A stretch of DNA of 64,000 nucleotides from Streptomyces sp. CB02058 (GCF_001905505.1 NZ_LIPG01000005.1:186001-250000), one strand, 5' to 3'; numbered from the stretch's first letter, positions 49,885-58,702 are shown. The notes: generated from the sequence alone by a model not told the origin. Program-made: numbers and translations.

Positions 49885-49912
49885 GTGCGGCCGACCCTGT
49901 GGCCGGCCGCAC
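49885..49912. promoter_or_regulatory. hairpin between grpE and dnaJ
   Basis: GTGCGGCCG (49885-49893) and CGGCCGCAC (49904-49912) pair over 10 nt in the 93-bp intercistronic gap. It may tune dnaJ expression or mark mRNA processing. Confidence 0.4.
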
Positions 49913-49949
49913 GCCCAGTCGGTGTTCACCGCAGTGGTCGGACGTGATG

Positions 49950-50600
49950 TCAGACCTCTTCGGTGCCACCGCTCTCCTCGTCGTCTGCCTTCTCTTCCTT
50001 CACGGCCGAGGGCGTGGCGCCCGGCTGCGGTTCGGCCACGGCCACCCGCGCGGGGCGGATGGTGCGCTCCCCGATGCGGTACCCGGGCTGCAGGATCGCC
50101 ACGCAGGTCGTCTCGGTGACGTCCGGCGCGTACGAGTGCATCAGGGCCTCGTGGATCGTCGGGTCGAAGGGCTCGCCCTCCTTGCCGAACTGCTGGAGCC
50201 CGAGCTTCGCGACGACCGTCTCCAGGGATTCGGCCACCGACTTGAAGCCACCGACGAGCTCACCGTGCTCGCGGGCCCTGCCGACGTCGTCGAGCACCGG
50301 GAGGAGCTCGGTCAGGAGACCCGCGACCGCGATCTCCTTGACCGTCACCCGGTCGCGCTCGACGCGGCGGCGGTAGTTCTGGTACTCGGCCTGGAGCCGC
50401 TGGAGGTCGCCCGTACGCTCGTTGAGCGCGGTGCGGACCTGGTCCAGCTGAGCTGTCAGGGCCACTGTCTGCTGTGCGTCCCCGGCCGGGGCCGCCGCCT
50501 CCTCCTCGGAGGGGGTGGCGGCCTTCGGGTCGGCGTCGTCGGAGTTGGCGCCGGAGGGGACGTCAGGCTTCTCGTCGAAGCCCGGAGTCTCCTCGGTCAC
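49950..50600 (-). CDS. grpE: nucleotide exchange factor GrpE
   Basis: The 216-residue protein has a disordered acidic N-terminus (MTEETPGFDEKPDVPSGANSDDADPKA). The long helix LTAQLDQVRTALNERTGDLQRLQAEYQNYRRRVERDR is followed by the beta domain with HSYAPDVTETTCVAILQPGYRIGERTIRPARVAVAE. It drives ADP release from DnaK. The start overlaps the dnaK stop by 4 bp (50597-50600), so it is translated with dnaK. Confidence 0.97.
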   Translation of the reverse strand: MTEETPGFDEKPDVPSGANSDDADPKAATPSEEEAAAPAGDAQQTVALTAQLDQVRTALNERTGDLQRLQAEYQNYRRRVERDRVTVKEIAVAGLLTELLPVLDDVGRAREHGELVGGFKSVAESLETVVAKLGLQQFGKEGEPFDPTIHEALMHSYAPDVTETTCVAILQPGYRIGERTIRPARVAVAEPQPGATPSAVKEEKADDEESGGTEEV

Positions 50601-52450
50601 GCCGCACCGCCCTTCTGGTCCTTCTCGTCGTCCACGATCTCGGCGTCGACGACGTCGTCGTCGGCGGCCTTGGCCTGACCGTCACCCGGCGCCTCGGCAC
50701 CCGGCGCCGCGCCCTCGGACGCGTTGGCGTACATCGCCTGGCCCAGCTTCTGGGAGACGGCCGCGACCTTCTCGGTGGCGGTACGGATCTCGGCGGTGTC
50801 CTCGCCCTTGAGCTTCTCCTTCAGCTCGGCGAGCGCGGTCTCCACCTCCGTCTTCACGTCACCGGGGACCTTGTCCTCGTTGTCCTTGAGGAACTTCTCC
50901 GTCTGGTAGACGAGCTGCTCGCCCTGGTTGCGGGACTCGGCGGCCTCACGACGACGGTGGTCCTCGTCGGCGTACTGCTCGGCCTCTTCGCGCATCCGGT
51001 TGACCTCGTCCTTCGGCAGCGAGGAGCCACCGGTGACGGTCATCTTCTGCTCCTTGCCGGTGCCGAGGTCCTTGGCAGCGACGTGCATGATGCCGTTGGC
51101 GTCGATGTCGAAGGCGACCTCGATCTGCGGCACACCGCGCGGGGCCGGCGGCAGACCGGTCAGCTCGAACATCCCGAGCTTCTTGTTGTACGCCGCGATC
51201 TCGCGCTCGCCCTGGTAGACCTGGATCTGCACGGACGGCTGGTTGTCCTCGGCCGTCGTGAAGATCTCGGAACGCTTGGTCGGGATCGTGGTGTTGCGCT
51301 CGATGAGCTTGGTCATGATCCCTCCCTTGGTCTCGATGCCGAGGGACAGCGGGGTCACGTCGAGGAGCAGGACGTCCTTGACCTCACCCTTGAGGACACC
51401 GGCCTGGAGCGAGGCGCCGATGGCGACGACCTCGTCCGGGTTCACACCCTTGTTGGCGTCCTGGCCGCCCGTGAGCTCCTTGACGAGCTCGGCGACGGCC
51501 GGCATACGGGTCGAGCCACCGACGAGAACGACGTGGTCGATCTCGGAGAGCTGGATGCCCGCGTCCTTGATGACGTTGTGGAACGGGTTCTTGCAGCGGT
51601 CCAGGAGGTCCGCGGTCAGCTGCTGGAACTGCGAGCGCGTGAGCTTCTCGTCCAGGTGCAGCGGGCCCTCGGCGGACGCGGTGATGTAGGGCAGGTTGAT
51701 CGTGGTCTCGGTCGAGGACGAGAGCTCGATCTTCGCCTTCTCCGCGGCCTCGCGGAGACGCTGGAGAGCCATCTTGTCCTTGGACAGGTCCACGCCGTGC
51801 CCGTTGGCGAACTGCTTCACCAGGTAGTCGACGACGCGCTGGTCCCAGTCGTCACCACCGAGGTGGTTGTCACCGTTGGTGGCCTTCACCTCGACGACGC
51901 CGTCGCCGATCTCCAGGAGGGACACGTCGAAGGTGCCGCCACCGAGGTCGAAGACGAGGATCGTCTGGTCGTCCTTGTCGAGGCCGTACGCCAGCGCGGC
52001 GGCGGTCGGCTCGTTGACGATGCGCAGGACGTTCAGGCCCGCGATCTCGCCGGCCTCCTTCGTCGCCTGGCGCTCCGAGTCGTTGAAGTACGCCGGGACG
52101 GTGATCACCGCGTCGGTGACCTTCTCGCCCAGGTACGCCTCGGCGTCGCGCTTCAGCTTCTGCAGGATGAAGGCGCTCATCTGCTGCGGGTTGAAGTTCT
52201 TGCCGTCGAGCTCGATCTTCCAGTCAGTGCCCATGTGGCGCTTGACCGAACGGATCGTCCTGTCGACGTTCGTGACCGCCTGGCGCTTGGCGACCTCGCC
52301 GACGAGCACCTCGCCGTTCTTCGCGAAGGCGACGACGGACGGCGTGGTCCTGGCGCCTTCGGCGTTGGTGATGACGGTGGGCTCGCCGCCTTCGAGAACG
52401 CTCACGACGGAGTTAGTCGTGCCCAGGTCGATGCCGACCGCACGTGCCAT
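50597..52450 (-). CDS. dnaK: chaperone DnaK (Hsp70)
   Basis: The 617-residue Hsp70 begins MARAVGIDLGTTNSVVSVLEGGEPTVI. It has the ATPase signatures VFDLGGGTFDVSLLEIGDGVVEV and VVLVGGSTRMPAVAELVKEL, the linker DVLLLDVTPLSLGIETKGG, and the substrate domain with EIFTTAEDNQPSVQIQVYQGERE. It folds proteins with DnaJ and GrpE and helps HspR repress its own operon. The operon order dnaK-grpE-dnaJ-hspR is the streptomycete one. A HAIR box lies 22-42 bp upstream of the start. Confidence 0.99.
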   Translation of the reverse strand: MARAVGIDLGTTNSVVSVLEGGEPTVITNAEGARTTPSVVAFAKNGEVLVGEVAKRQAVTNVDRTIRSVKRHMGTDWKIELDGKNFNPQQMSAFILQKLKRDAEAYLGEKVTDAVITVPAYFNDSERQATKEAGEIAGLNVLRIVNEPTAAALAYGLDKDDQTILVFDLGGGTFDVSLLEIGDGVVEVKATNGDNHLGGDDWDQRVVDYLVKQFANGHGVDLSKDKMALQRLREAAEKAKIELSSSTETTINLPYITASAEGPLHLDEKLTRSQFQQLTADLLDRCKNPFHNVIKDAGIQLSEIDHVVLVGGSTRMPAVAELVKELTGGQDANKGVNPDEVVAIGASLQAGVLKGEVKDVLLLDVTPLSLGIETKGGIMTKLIERNTTIPTKRSEIFTTAEDNQPSVQIQVYQGEREIAAYNKKLGMFELTGLPPAPRGVPQIEVAFDIDANGIMHVAAKDLGTGKEQKMTVTGGSSLPKDEVNRMREEAEQYADEDHRRREAAESRNQGEQLVYQTEKFLKDNEDKVPGDVKTEVETALAELKEKLKGEDTAEIRTATEKVAAVSQKLGQAMYANASEGAAPGAEAPGDGQAKAADDDVVDAEIVDDEKDQKGGAA

Positions 52451-52471
52451 TTCAATTCCTCCAACTGACTA

Positions 52472-52492
52472 CTTGAGTGGATCTGACTCAAG
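52472..52492. promoter_or_regulatory. HAIR box (HspR operator) of dnaK operon
   Basis: CTTGAGT-GGATCTG-ACTCAAG is the exact HAIR consensus, 22 bp upstream of the dnaK ATG. HspR binding here would block the operon promoter. Confidence 0.95.
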
Positions 52493-52766
52493 GATGCATG
52501 ACACCCACCCCGGAGTCAAAGGACCTGAGCCACTTACGCTCAACTTATGTGCTCGCATGCCGCCCGACCAGGCATTTCCTGGAAACAGAAGGTCCCGGGA
52601 AACCCTCGGCGACAACCCCGGCGGGGGCCAGGTCCGCGACAACCCGCGACACCTGCCACGCGGGGCGCGTCACACACACCCCACCCACCTTCGCACCGTG
52701 GGATCGTTCTGTCACAAAATGCAGCGAGACGGTCAAACCGTCACCTCACCGACCCGGGCAGGCGCC
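52493..52766. other. intergenic region, dnaK / sugar transferase
   Basis: It completes a 316-bp gap between divergent genes. It should hold the dnaK promoter and that of the sugar transferase. An in-frame ATG at 52719 could extend the transferase. No hairpin or further operator stands out. Confidence 0.35.
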
Positions 52767-53435
52767 ATGCGGAACGCGAAGCAGACTGCGGCACGAAGGA
52801 CACGGCATCCCGCCGCGTCCGCGGCGGCCGGTGCGGTCGGCCGGGCCGGCGAGCGGGCCGCATCGGCACTGGCGGCCGTGACCGCGAAGCGGTGCCTGGA
52901 CCTGGCGCTCGGCTCGGCGCTCCTGCTGCTGGCGGCCCCCGCGCTGATCCTCGCGACCCTGGCGCTCGCCGTCCGGACCCGGGGTGTCGCGGGGGTGCTC
53001 AGATGTGAGGCCCGCGTCGGCGCCGGCGGCCACCCCTTCGAGCTGCGTTCGCTGCGCACCCGCCGGCTCAGGCTCGACCTGCTGTCCCGGCTGCCCCACG
53101 TCGTACGGGGAGAGCTCTCCCTGGTCGGCCCGGCCCCCCTCACCCCGGACGAGGCCGCCCTCCTGGGGCCCTGGGCGGGGTACTGGCGACACGGTCTGCG
53201 GCCCGGCCTGACCGGCCTGGCCCAGGTCCGCGCCCGCTCCGGAATGCCCTGGGACGAACCCGCCCTCCTGGATGCGCACTACACAGAGCATCATGGAACA
53301 GGGCTCGACCTGGCGATCCTGGCGCAGTCCGCGGCGATCCCGCTCCGTGCGGCACTGCACCGGCTGCGCCACCCGGGGAAGGCTCACCTGAGCGACACAG
53401 ATCACCGCCTGCCCGGCTACAGCGTGGCGGAATAA
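52767..53435 (+). CDS. sugar transferase (initiating phosphoglycosyl transferase)
   Basis: The 222-residue protein has a basic N-terminus, one hydrophobic segment (LDLALGSALLLLAAPALILATLALAVRT), then a bacterial sugar-transferase domain of the WcaJ/CpsE type: PFELRSLRTRRLRLDLLSRLPHVVRGELSLVGPAPLTPDEAALL and WRHGLRPGLTGLAQVRARSGMPWDEPALLDAHYTEHHGTGLDLAILAQSA. Family motifs L-S-x-V-G-P-x-P and R-x-G-(I/L)-T-G are seen. It would load the first sugar phosphate on a lipid carrier for a surface glycan. The start is uncertain (52767 or 52719). No other glycan genes are nearby. Confidence 0.85.
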   Translation: MRNAKQTAARRTRHPAASAAAGAVGRAGERAASALAAVTAKRCLDLALGSALLLLAAPALILATLALAVRTRGVAGVLRCEARVGAGGHPFELRSLRTRRLRLDLLSRLPHVVRGELSLVGPAPLTPDEAALLGPWAGYWRHGLRPGLTGLAQVRARSGMPWDEPALLDAHYTEHHGTGLDLAILAQSAAIPLRAALHRLRHPGKAHLSDTDHRLPGYSVAE

Positions 53436-53464
53436 GTGGATAGTGTCAGCACAGACTGATTAAG

Positions 53465-53478
53465 TTACTGCTTAGTAA
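53465..53478. promoter_or_regulatory. TTACT-GCTT-AGTAA inverted repeat
   Basis: A 5-4-5 perfect inverted repeat lies 50-63 bp upstream of the iron-sulfur oxidoreductase ATG. It may be a regulator site near the promoter; the factor is unknown. Confidence 0.4.
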
Positions 53479-53527
53479 TCTCTTGTACGCGCTGGATCCC
53501 ACCCTCGCAGGCCCGAGGAGCCCCCAA

Positions 53528-55810
53528 ATGCAACTCGCCGCGATCATCGTGTCGCTGGTTCTGATCGTGGTCGGCGTGGCACTTTTCGCCCGCGCCCTCC
53601 TGCAGATCTACACCTTCATGCGGCTCGGCCAGAACGTGCCCGCGGGCACCCGCACCGATGAACCCGTACAGCGCACCGTCACCGTGGCCAAGGAGTTCCT
53701 CGGCCACACCCGGATGAACCGCTGGGGCATCGTCGGTGTCGCGCACTGGTTCGTGGCGGTGGGCTTCTTCTCGCTGCTGCTGACCATCGTCAACGCCGTC
53801 GGCCAGCTGTTCCAGGCCGACTGGCTGCTGCCGATCGTCGGCGAGTGGGCGCCCTACAACGTCTTCGTCGAGTTCATCGGCACGATGACGGTGCTCGGCA
53901 TCGTGGTCCTGATCGTGATCCGCCAGCTCAGCAGGCCGGACCGGCCGGGCCGCAAGTCCCGCTTCGCGGGCTCCAACTTCGGCCAGGCGTACTTCGTCGA
54001 GGCCGTCATCCTCATCGTCGGCGTCTGCATCTTCATGCTCCACGCCCTCGAAGGCGCCCAGCACCACGTGGACAGCTACGAGGCGTCGTTCTTCATCTCG
54101 TACCCGGTGGTCTCCTGGCTCGAGGGCATGGACATCTCCACGCTCCAGAACCTCACCTACTTCTTCGCCGGTCTGAAGATCGCGACCTCCTTCATCTGGA
54201 TGATCACGGTCGCCCTGAAGACCGACATGGGCGTCGCCTGGCACCGCTTCCTCGCCTTCCCGAACATCTGGTTCAAGCGGAACGCCGACGGCGCGGTCTC
54301 GCTCGGCGCGCTGCTGCCGATGACCTCGGGCGGCAAGGAGATCGACTGGGAGGACCCGGGCGAGGACGACGTCTTCGGCGTCTCCCAGGTCGAGCAGTTC
54401 TCCTGGAAGGGCATCCTCGACTTCTCCACCTGCACCGAGTGCGGCCGCTGCCAGTCGCAGTGCCCCGCCTGGAACACCGGGAAGCCGCTCTCCCCCAAGC
54501 TCCTGATCATGTCCCTGCGCGACCACGCGCACGCCAAGGCGCCGTATCTGCTGGCCGGCGGCGGCAAGGACATGGAGGGCAACGAGAAGGCCTCCGAGGA
54601 GCAGCTCAAGGACGTCCCCGCGGCGGCGCTGGCGGAGGCCGAGCGTCCGCTGATCGGCACCGTCGAGGAGAACGGCGTCATCGACCCGGACGTGCTGTGG
54701 TCCTGCACCACCTGCGGTGCGTGCGTGGAGCAGTGCCCGGTCGACATCGAGCACATCGACCACATCGTCGACATGCGCCGCTACCAGGTGATGATCGAGT
54801 CCGCGTTCCCGTCCGAGGCGGGCACGATGCTCAAGAACCTGGAGAAGAAGGGCAACCCCTGGGGCCTCGCCAAGAAGCAGCGCCTGGAGTGGCTCAAGGA
54901 GCTCGACTTCGAGGTGCCCGTCGTCGGCAAGGACATCGAGGACCTCACCGAGGTCGAGTACCTCTACTGGGTCGGCTGCGCCGGTGCCCTGGAGGACCGC
55001 GCCAAGAAGACCACCAAGGCCTTCGCCGAGCTCCTCAACATCGCGGGCGTCAAGTTCGCGATCATGGGCGGCGACGAGAAGTGCACCGGTGACTCCGCCC
55101 GCCGCCTCGGCAACGAGCCGCTGTTCCAGCAGCTCGGCCAGGAGAACGTCATGGCGCTGAACATGGCGTTCGGCGAGGAGTACGACGACGACGGCAAGGT
55201 CACCGACGAGTCGAAGAAGCCGAGGACGGCCAAGAAGATCGTCGCGACCTGCCCGCACTGCCTCAACACGATCGGCAACGAGTACCCGCAGATCGGCGGC
55301 GACTACGAGGTCATCCACCACACCCAGCTGCTCCAGCACCTGGTGGACGAGGGCAAGCTGGTCCCGGTGACCCCGGTCGAGGGCATCATCACGTACCACG
55401 ACCCGTGCTACCTGGGCCGCCACAACAAGATCTACACGCCCCCGCGCGAGATCATCGCCAGCGTCCCGGGTCTGCGGAACGAGGAGATGCACCGCCACAA
55501 GGAGCGCGGCTTCTGCTGCGGTGCCGGTGGTGCCCGGATGTGGATGGAGGAGCGGATCGGCAAGCGCATCAACAACGAGCGCGTCGACGAAGCCCTCTCG
55601 CTCAACCCGGACATCGTCTCCACCGCCTGCCCGTTCTGCCTCGTCATGCTGACCGACTCGGTCAACGGCAAGAAGAACGACGGCAAGGCCAAGGAGTCGA
55701 TCCAGGTGGTCGACGTCTCGCAGCTCCTCCTGGACTCGGTGAAGACCCCCGTCGACCCCGCGGGCGACGCGGAGACCGCGGACCAGCCGGAGCCCGAGCC
55801 GGTCAAGTAG
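53528..55810 (+). CDS. membrane-bound iron-sulfur oxidoreductase (HdrD/CCG-type)
   Basis: The 760-residue protein has about five N-terminal TM helices (residues 3-25, 75-95, 115-135, 160-180, 210-235), a nitrate-reductase-gamma-like cytochrome b-type region. Two ferredoxin motifs follow: STCTECGRCQSQCPAWN and SCTTCGACVEQCPVDIEH. Two CCG domains complete it: one with WVGCAGALEDRAKK and CPHCLNTIGNEYP, the other with DPCYLGRHN, RGFCCGAGGARMWME and TACPFCLVMLTD. This matches actinobacterial heterodisulfide-reductase-like membrane proteins. It likely moves electrons to or from the quinone pool; the partner is unknown, perhaps acyl-CoA dehydrogenase or F420. GAGGAG lies 9 nt before the ATG at 53528. 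Confidence 0.92.
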   Translation: MQLAAIIVSLVLIVVGVALFARALLQIYTFMRLGQNVPAGTRTDEPVQRTVTVAKEFLGHTRMNRWGIVGVAHWFVAVGFFSLLLTIVNAVGQLFQADWLLPIVGEWAPYNVFVEFIGTMTVLGIVVLIVIRQLSRPDRPGRKSRFAGSNFGQAYFVEAVILIVGVCIFMLHALEGAQHHVDSYEASFFISYPVVSWLEGMDISTLQNLTYFFAGLKIATSFIWMITVALKTDMGVAWHRFLAFPNIWFKRNADGAVSLGALLPMTSGGKEIDWEDPGEDDVFGVSQVEQFSWKGILDFSTCTECGRCQSQCPAWNTGKPLSPKLLIMSLRDHAHAKAPYLLAGGGKDMEGNEKASEEQLKDVPAAALAEAERPLIGTVEENGVIDPDVLWSCTTCGACVEQCPVDIEHIDHIVDMRRYQVMIESAFPSEAGTMLKNLEKKGNPWGLAKKQRLEWLKELDFEVPVVGKDIEDLTEVEYLYWVGCAGALEDRAKKTTKAFAELLNIAGVKFAIMGGDEKCTGDSARRLGNEPLFQQLGQENVMALNMAFGEEYDDDGKVTDESKKPRTAKKIVATCPHCLNTIGNEYPQIGGDYEVIHHTQLLQHLVDEGKLVPVTPVEGIITYHDPCYLGRHNKIYTPPREIIASVPGLRNEEMHRHKERGFCCGAGGARMWMEERIGKRINNERVDEALSLNPDIVSTACPFCLVMLTDSVNGKKNDGKAKESIQVVDVSQLLLDSVKTPVDPAGDAETADQPEPEPVK

Positions 55811-55822
55811 TCCACTCCCGCC

Positions 55823-55873
55823 GCACCGAAGCGGCCGGACCTGCCTCGGGGGCAGGACCGGCCGCTTCGGTGC
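55823..55873 (+). terminator. strong terminator after Fe-S oxidoreductase
   Basis: GCACCGAAGCGGCCGG (55823-55838) pairs with its complement ending 55873. An inner CCTGCC/GGCAGG stem is closed by a 5-nt loop. It lies 12 bp past the stop. Confidence 0.9.
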
Positions 55874-56014
55874 ATACGGGACGTTCCCGGGCCGCTCCGG
55901 GAGTACCCCCGGGGGTGGGGCTGTCCCCCCAGGGTCCCCCTAGGGGATGTCACAGCTAGGCCGCAATGGCACCCCTGTTCCCCCGGCTCCCGCCCCATAC
56001 CCGTACGGACCAGG

Positions 56015-56029
56015 TACGTTCGATGGGTG
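56015..56029 (+). promoter_or_regulatory. probable leaderless start of Yip1-like gene
   Basis: TACGTT (56015-56020) lies 6 bp before the GTG at 56027, a spacing that puts the transcript start at the start codon. No ribosome site is present. The same TACGTT word is the -10 of the ABC exporter promoter. No good -35 is visible here. Confidence 0.4.
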
Positions 56030-56956
56030 GCTGGATTCAGGATCGGACGCGGCCGGGACAACCGCACACCGCAACAACACCCGCAGCAGCAACAGCCGTA
56101 CGGCGCGCAGGCACCATCGCAGCCGTACGGCGGGCAGTCGTGGCCCCCGGCAGGGGGCAACGGCGGCGCACCGTACGGCGGCCCGCAGGGCGCCTCGTAC
56201 GGCGGCGGGCACGGCGGCAACGGACACGGGGGTGGGCACGGACACGGAGGCGGGCACGGCGAGCCGGAGTACTTCGGCGACCCGCACCACCAGCCCTCGC
56301 AGCACGACCCCTACGCCAACGCCCCGGGGCACACCCAGGCGTTCAGCATCAACGAGGACCCGTACGGCGACGGCAGCACCTACCAGGCCGGCCAGGCCCC
56401 CGCGCAGCCGTCGGGGCCCCGCCTGCACTGGAAGCAGCTGCTGAGCGGCATCGTGATGCGGCCGGGCCCGACGTTCTGGCAGATGCGCGACTACCCCGTG
56501 TGGGGCACCGCGATCGTCGTCACGTTCGTCTACGGCCTGCTCGCGCTCTTCGGCTTCGACCAGGCGCGCGACGAGGCGATCCACGCGGAGGTCTCCACTG
56601 CCGCCCCGTACGTGATCTTCACGGGCATCGGCTTCGTCATCGGCGGCCTGGTCCTCGGCGCGGTCACCCACACCCTGGCCCGCCAGCTCGGCGGCACGGG
56701 CTCGTGGCAGCCGACCGTGGGCCTGTCGATGCTGATCATGTCCATCACGGACGCGCCCCGCCTGGTCTTCGCCCTGTTCCTGGGCGGCGAGAACTCCCTG
56801 GTCCAGATCCTGGGCTGGATCACCTGGCTGGCCGCCGGAGCGCTGTTCACGTCCATGGTGAGCAAGTCGCACGACCTGCCGTGGCCTAAGGCCCTGGGCG
56901 CCTCGGCGATCCAGCTGATCGCGCTGCTCTCGATCATCAAGCTCGGCACGATCTGA
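56027..56956 (+). CDS. Yip1-family membrane protein
   Basis: The 309-residue protein has a disordered N-terminus of about 130 residues rich in Gly, Pro, Gln and His (QPYGAQAPSQPYGGQSW, HGGNGHGGGHGHGG). A Yip1-type membrane domain follows, with LSGIVMRPGPTFWQMRDYPVWGTAIVVTFVYGLLALF and about five TM helices to the end (ASAIQLIALLSIIKLGTI). The His/Gly tail may be a cytoplasmic arm. Bacterial Yip1-like proteins have no firm role. The start is the GTG at 56027, apparently leaderless. Confidence 0.85.
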   Translation: MAGFRIGRGRDNRTPQQHPQQQQPYGAQAPSQPYGGQSWPPAGGNGGAPYGGPQGASYGGGHGGNGHGGGHGHGGGHGEPEYFGDPHHQPSQHDPYANAPGHTQAFSINEDPYGDGSTYQAGQAPAQPSGPRLHWKQLLSGIVMRPGPTFWQMRDYPVWGTAIVVTFVYGLLALFGFDQARDEAIHAEVSTAAPYVIFTGIGFVIGGLVLGAVTHTLARQLGGTGSWQPTVGLSMLIMSITDAPRLVFALFLGGENSLVQILGWITWLAAGALFTSMVSKSHDLPWPKALGASAIQLIALLSIIKLGTI

Positions 56957-56963
56957 CCCGACG

Positions 56964-57008
56964 CAACAGGAGGGGCCCCGGTGCGGTGCACCGGGGCCCC
57001 TCCTGTTG
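56964..57008. terminator. 21-bp bidirectional terminator
   Basis: A perfect 21-bp stem (56964-56984 with 56988-57008) has a GGT loop. It separates the convergent Yip1-like and phosphoribosyltransferase genes. Confidence 0.92.
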
Positions 57009-57058
57009 TCTCTCTCGCGCCTGTCTCTCGTCGCGCGCGTGCCCAGGGGTTCGAGAGC

Positions 57059-57559
57059 CTAGGAGTCGAGAATCTGCCCCTCACGGCGCACGACGGGCTT
57101 CTCCACGCTCCACGGGAAGTTGATCCATTGATCGGTCTTCTTCCACACGTACTCGCACTTCACGAGCGACTGCGGCTTCTCGTAGATGACCGCGCTGCGC
57201 ACCTCGGCCACATGGTCGATGCAGAAGTCCCGGACGAGCTTCAGCGTCTTGCCCGTGTCGGCGACGTCGTCGGCGATGAGGACTTTCTTCCGCGTGAAGT
57301 CGATGGCGTTCGGAACGGGCGCCAGCATGACCGGCATCTCCAGGGTGGTGCCCACCCCGGTGTAGAACTCGACGTTCACCAGGTGGATGTTCTTGCAGTC
57401 CAGGGCGTACGCCAGTCCACCGGCGACGAAGACCCCGCCCCGCGCGATGCTCAGCACGACGTCCGGCTCGTAGCCGTCGTCGGCGACCGCCTGCGCCAGC
57501 TCACGCACGGCATGCCCGAAGGCCTCGTACGTCAGGTTCTCCCGCTCTTCACCAGCCAT
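57059..57559 (-). CDS. phosphoribosyltransferase
   Basis: The 166-residue PRT-fold protein has VVLSIARGGVFVAGGLAYAL, and the PRPP motif KKVLIADDVADTGKTLKLVRDF (acidic DD then D-T-G-K). The hood region with WINFPWSVEKPVVRREG is typical of xanthine/hypoxanthine-type PRTs of actinobacteria. The base could be guanine, xanthine or hypoxanthine. It lies 6 bp after the dcd stop, so both share an operon devoted to nucleotides. Confidence 0.9.
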   Translation of the reverse strand: MAGEERENLTYEAFGHAVRELAQAVADDGYEPDVVLSIARGGVFVAGGLAYALDCKNIHLVNVEFYTGVGTTLEMPVMLAPVPNAIDFTRKKVLIADDVADTGKTLKLVRDFCIDHVAEVRSAVIYEKPQSLVKCEYVWKKTDQWINFPWSVEKPVVRREGQILDS

Positions 57560-57565
57560 ACCGCA

Positions 57566-58141
57566 TCACACCTGTGTCCGATGGAAATTCATGTACGAAC
57601 GCGAGGCGGTCGGCCCTCGCTGGCCCTGATAACGCGATCCGTAGCGCTCGGATCCGTACGGGAACTCCGACGAAGAGGTCAGCCGGAACATGCACAGCTG
57701 CCCGATCTTCATTCCCGGCCAGAGCTTTATCGGCAGCGTCGCCAGATTCGACAGCTCCAGGGTCACGTGCCCCGAGAATCCGGGGTCGATGAAGCCGGCC
57801 GTCGAATGCGTCACCAGCCCGAGCCGCCCCAGCGAGCTCTTCCCCTCCAGCCGCGACGCCAGATCGTCGGGCAGCGAGATGACCTCGTACGTCGACGCCA
57901 GGACGAACTCGCCCGGGTGAAGGATGAACGCCTCGTCGCCGTCCGGCTCGACCTGACGCGTCAGGTCCACCTGCTCGACGGCGGGGTCGATATGCGGATA
58001 GCGGTGGTTCTCGAACACCCGGAAGTAGCGGTCGAGCCGCACATCGATGCTCGAGGGCTGCACCATCGAAGCGTCGAACGGGTCAATGCGAACCCGCCCG
58101 GCGTCGATCTCGGCCCGGAGGTCCTTATCTGAGAGAAGCAC
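57566..58141 (-). CDS. dcd: dCTP deaminase
   Basis: Dcd deaminates dCTP, giving dUTP for dTMP synthesis; some actinobacterial enzymes also release dUMP directly. The 191-residue trimeric protein shows MLLSDKDLRAEIDAGRVRIDPFDASMVQPSSIDVRLDRYFRVF, GEFVLASTYEVISLPDDLASRLEGKSSLGRLGLVTHSTAGFIDPGFSGHVTLEL with the nucleophilic Glu/Ser region, and WPGMKIGQLCMFRL. The C-terminal tail RYQGQRGPTASRSYMNF closes the active site. It starts the two-gene operon. Confidence 0.97.
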   Translation of the reverse strand: MLLSDKDLRAEIDAGRVRIDPFDASMVQPSSIDVRLDRYFRVFENHRYPHIDPAVEQVDLTRQVEPDGDEAFILHPGEFVLASTYEVISLPDDLASRLEGKSSLGRLGLVTHSTAGFIDPGFSGHVTLELSNLATLPIKLWPGMKIGQLCMFRLTSSSEFPYGSERYGSRYQGQRGPTASRSYMNFHRTQV

Positions 58142-58231
58142 GCACCGAGGATACGCAGAACGCGCGAGCCGCCCCCAATCGGACCGTCCCGCGCGCGCCT
58201 GCCTACAGACCTACGACACCCTCCGACGCCG

Positions 58232-58405
58232 CTAGCGCTCCTCGAACGCCACGGGAACCGCCTGCCTCAGCCGCGCACAGCGCGGACAGCGGATGAGCCT
58301 CCCGGGACCGATCCGCTCGGACCCGAGCTGCTGCATCGGGAACGAAGAGGTAGCGAAAACGTGCCCTTCGGCACAGCGGACGACGGTGCGCTCCATCGAC
58401 TCCAT
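58232..58405 (-). CDS. small conserved protein with zinc-ribbon-like motif
   Basis: The 57-residue protein reads MESMERTVVRCAEGHVFATSS and later LIRCPRCARLRQAVPVAFEER. It has a first C-x-x-x-H and a later C-x-x-C, which could bind zinc. I recognise it as a small streptomycete protein but know no function. GAAGGGA lies about 6 nt before the ATG at 58405. It stands between dcd and the tRNA. Confidence 0.7.
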   Translation of the reverse strand: MESMERTVVRCAEGHVFATSSFPMQQLGSERIGPGRLIRCPRCARLRQAVPVAFEER

Positions 58406-58628
58406 CAAGTCCCTTCCCCAACCAGCCATGGACGAGACCGCCACATTAGGGGATGAACAGGACGCCACTCCAGGCGGCACTCCGACTGCGTACGCTACGC
58501 CCCCAACTCCCGCCACCCACAACCGCGTCCACCCCGCGCAACGTGACACGGGCCCCACGGCGAATACACCGGGGGCCTGCGATGGGGTACAGTGTGCGAC
58601 GATGCACTGCCGATCATCGGCGCGCTTC

Positions 58629-58702
58629 GCGGGTGTAGTTTAATGGTAGAACATGAGCTTCCCAAGCTCAGAGCGCGAGTTCGATTCTCGTCACCCGCTC
58701 CA
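58629..58702 (+). tRNA. tRNA-Gly (anticodon CCC)
   Basis: The acceptor arms GCGGGTG (58629-58635) and CACCCGC (58692-58698) pair, followed by T and encoded CCA. The D-arm is GTTTAATGGTAGAAC, and the anticodon stem TGAGC/GCTCA has loop TTCCCAA, giving CCC. The T-arm is GCGAGTTCGATTCTCGT. The 74-nt length is normal. Its 3' half is the integration target: three further copies follow downstream. Confidence 0.97.
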
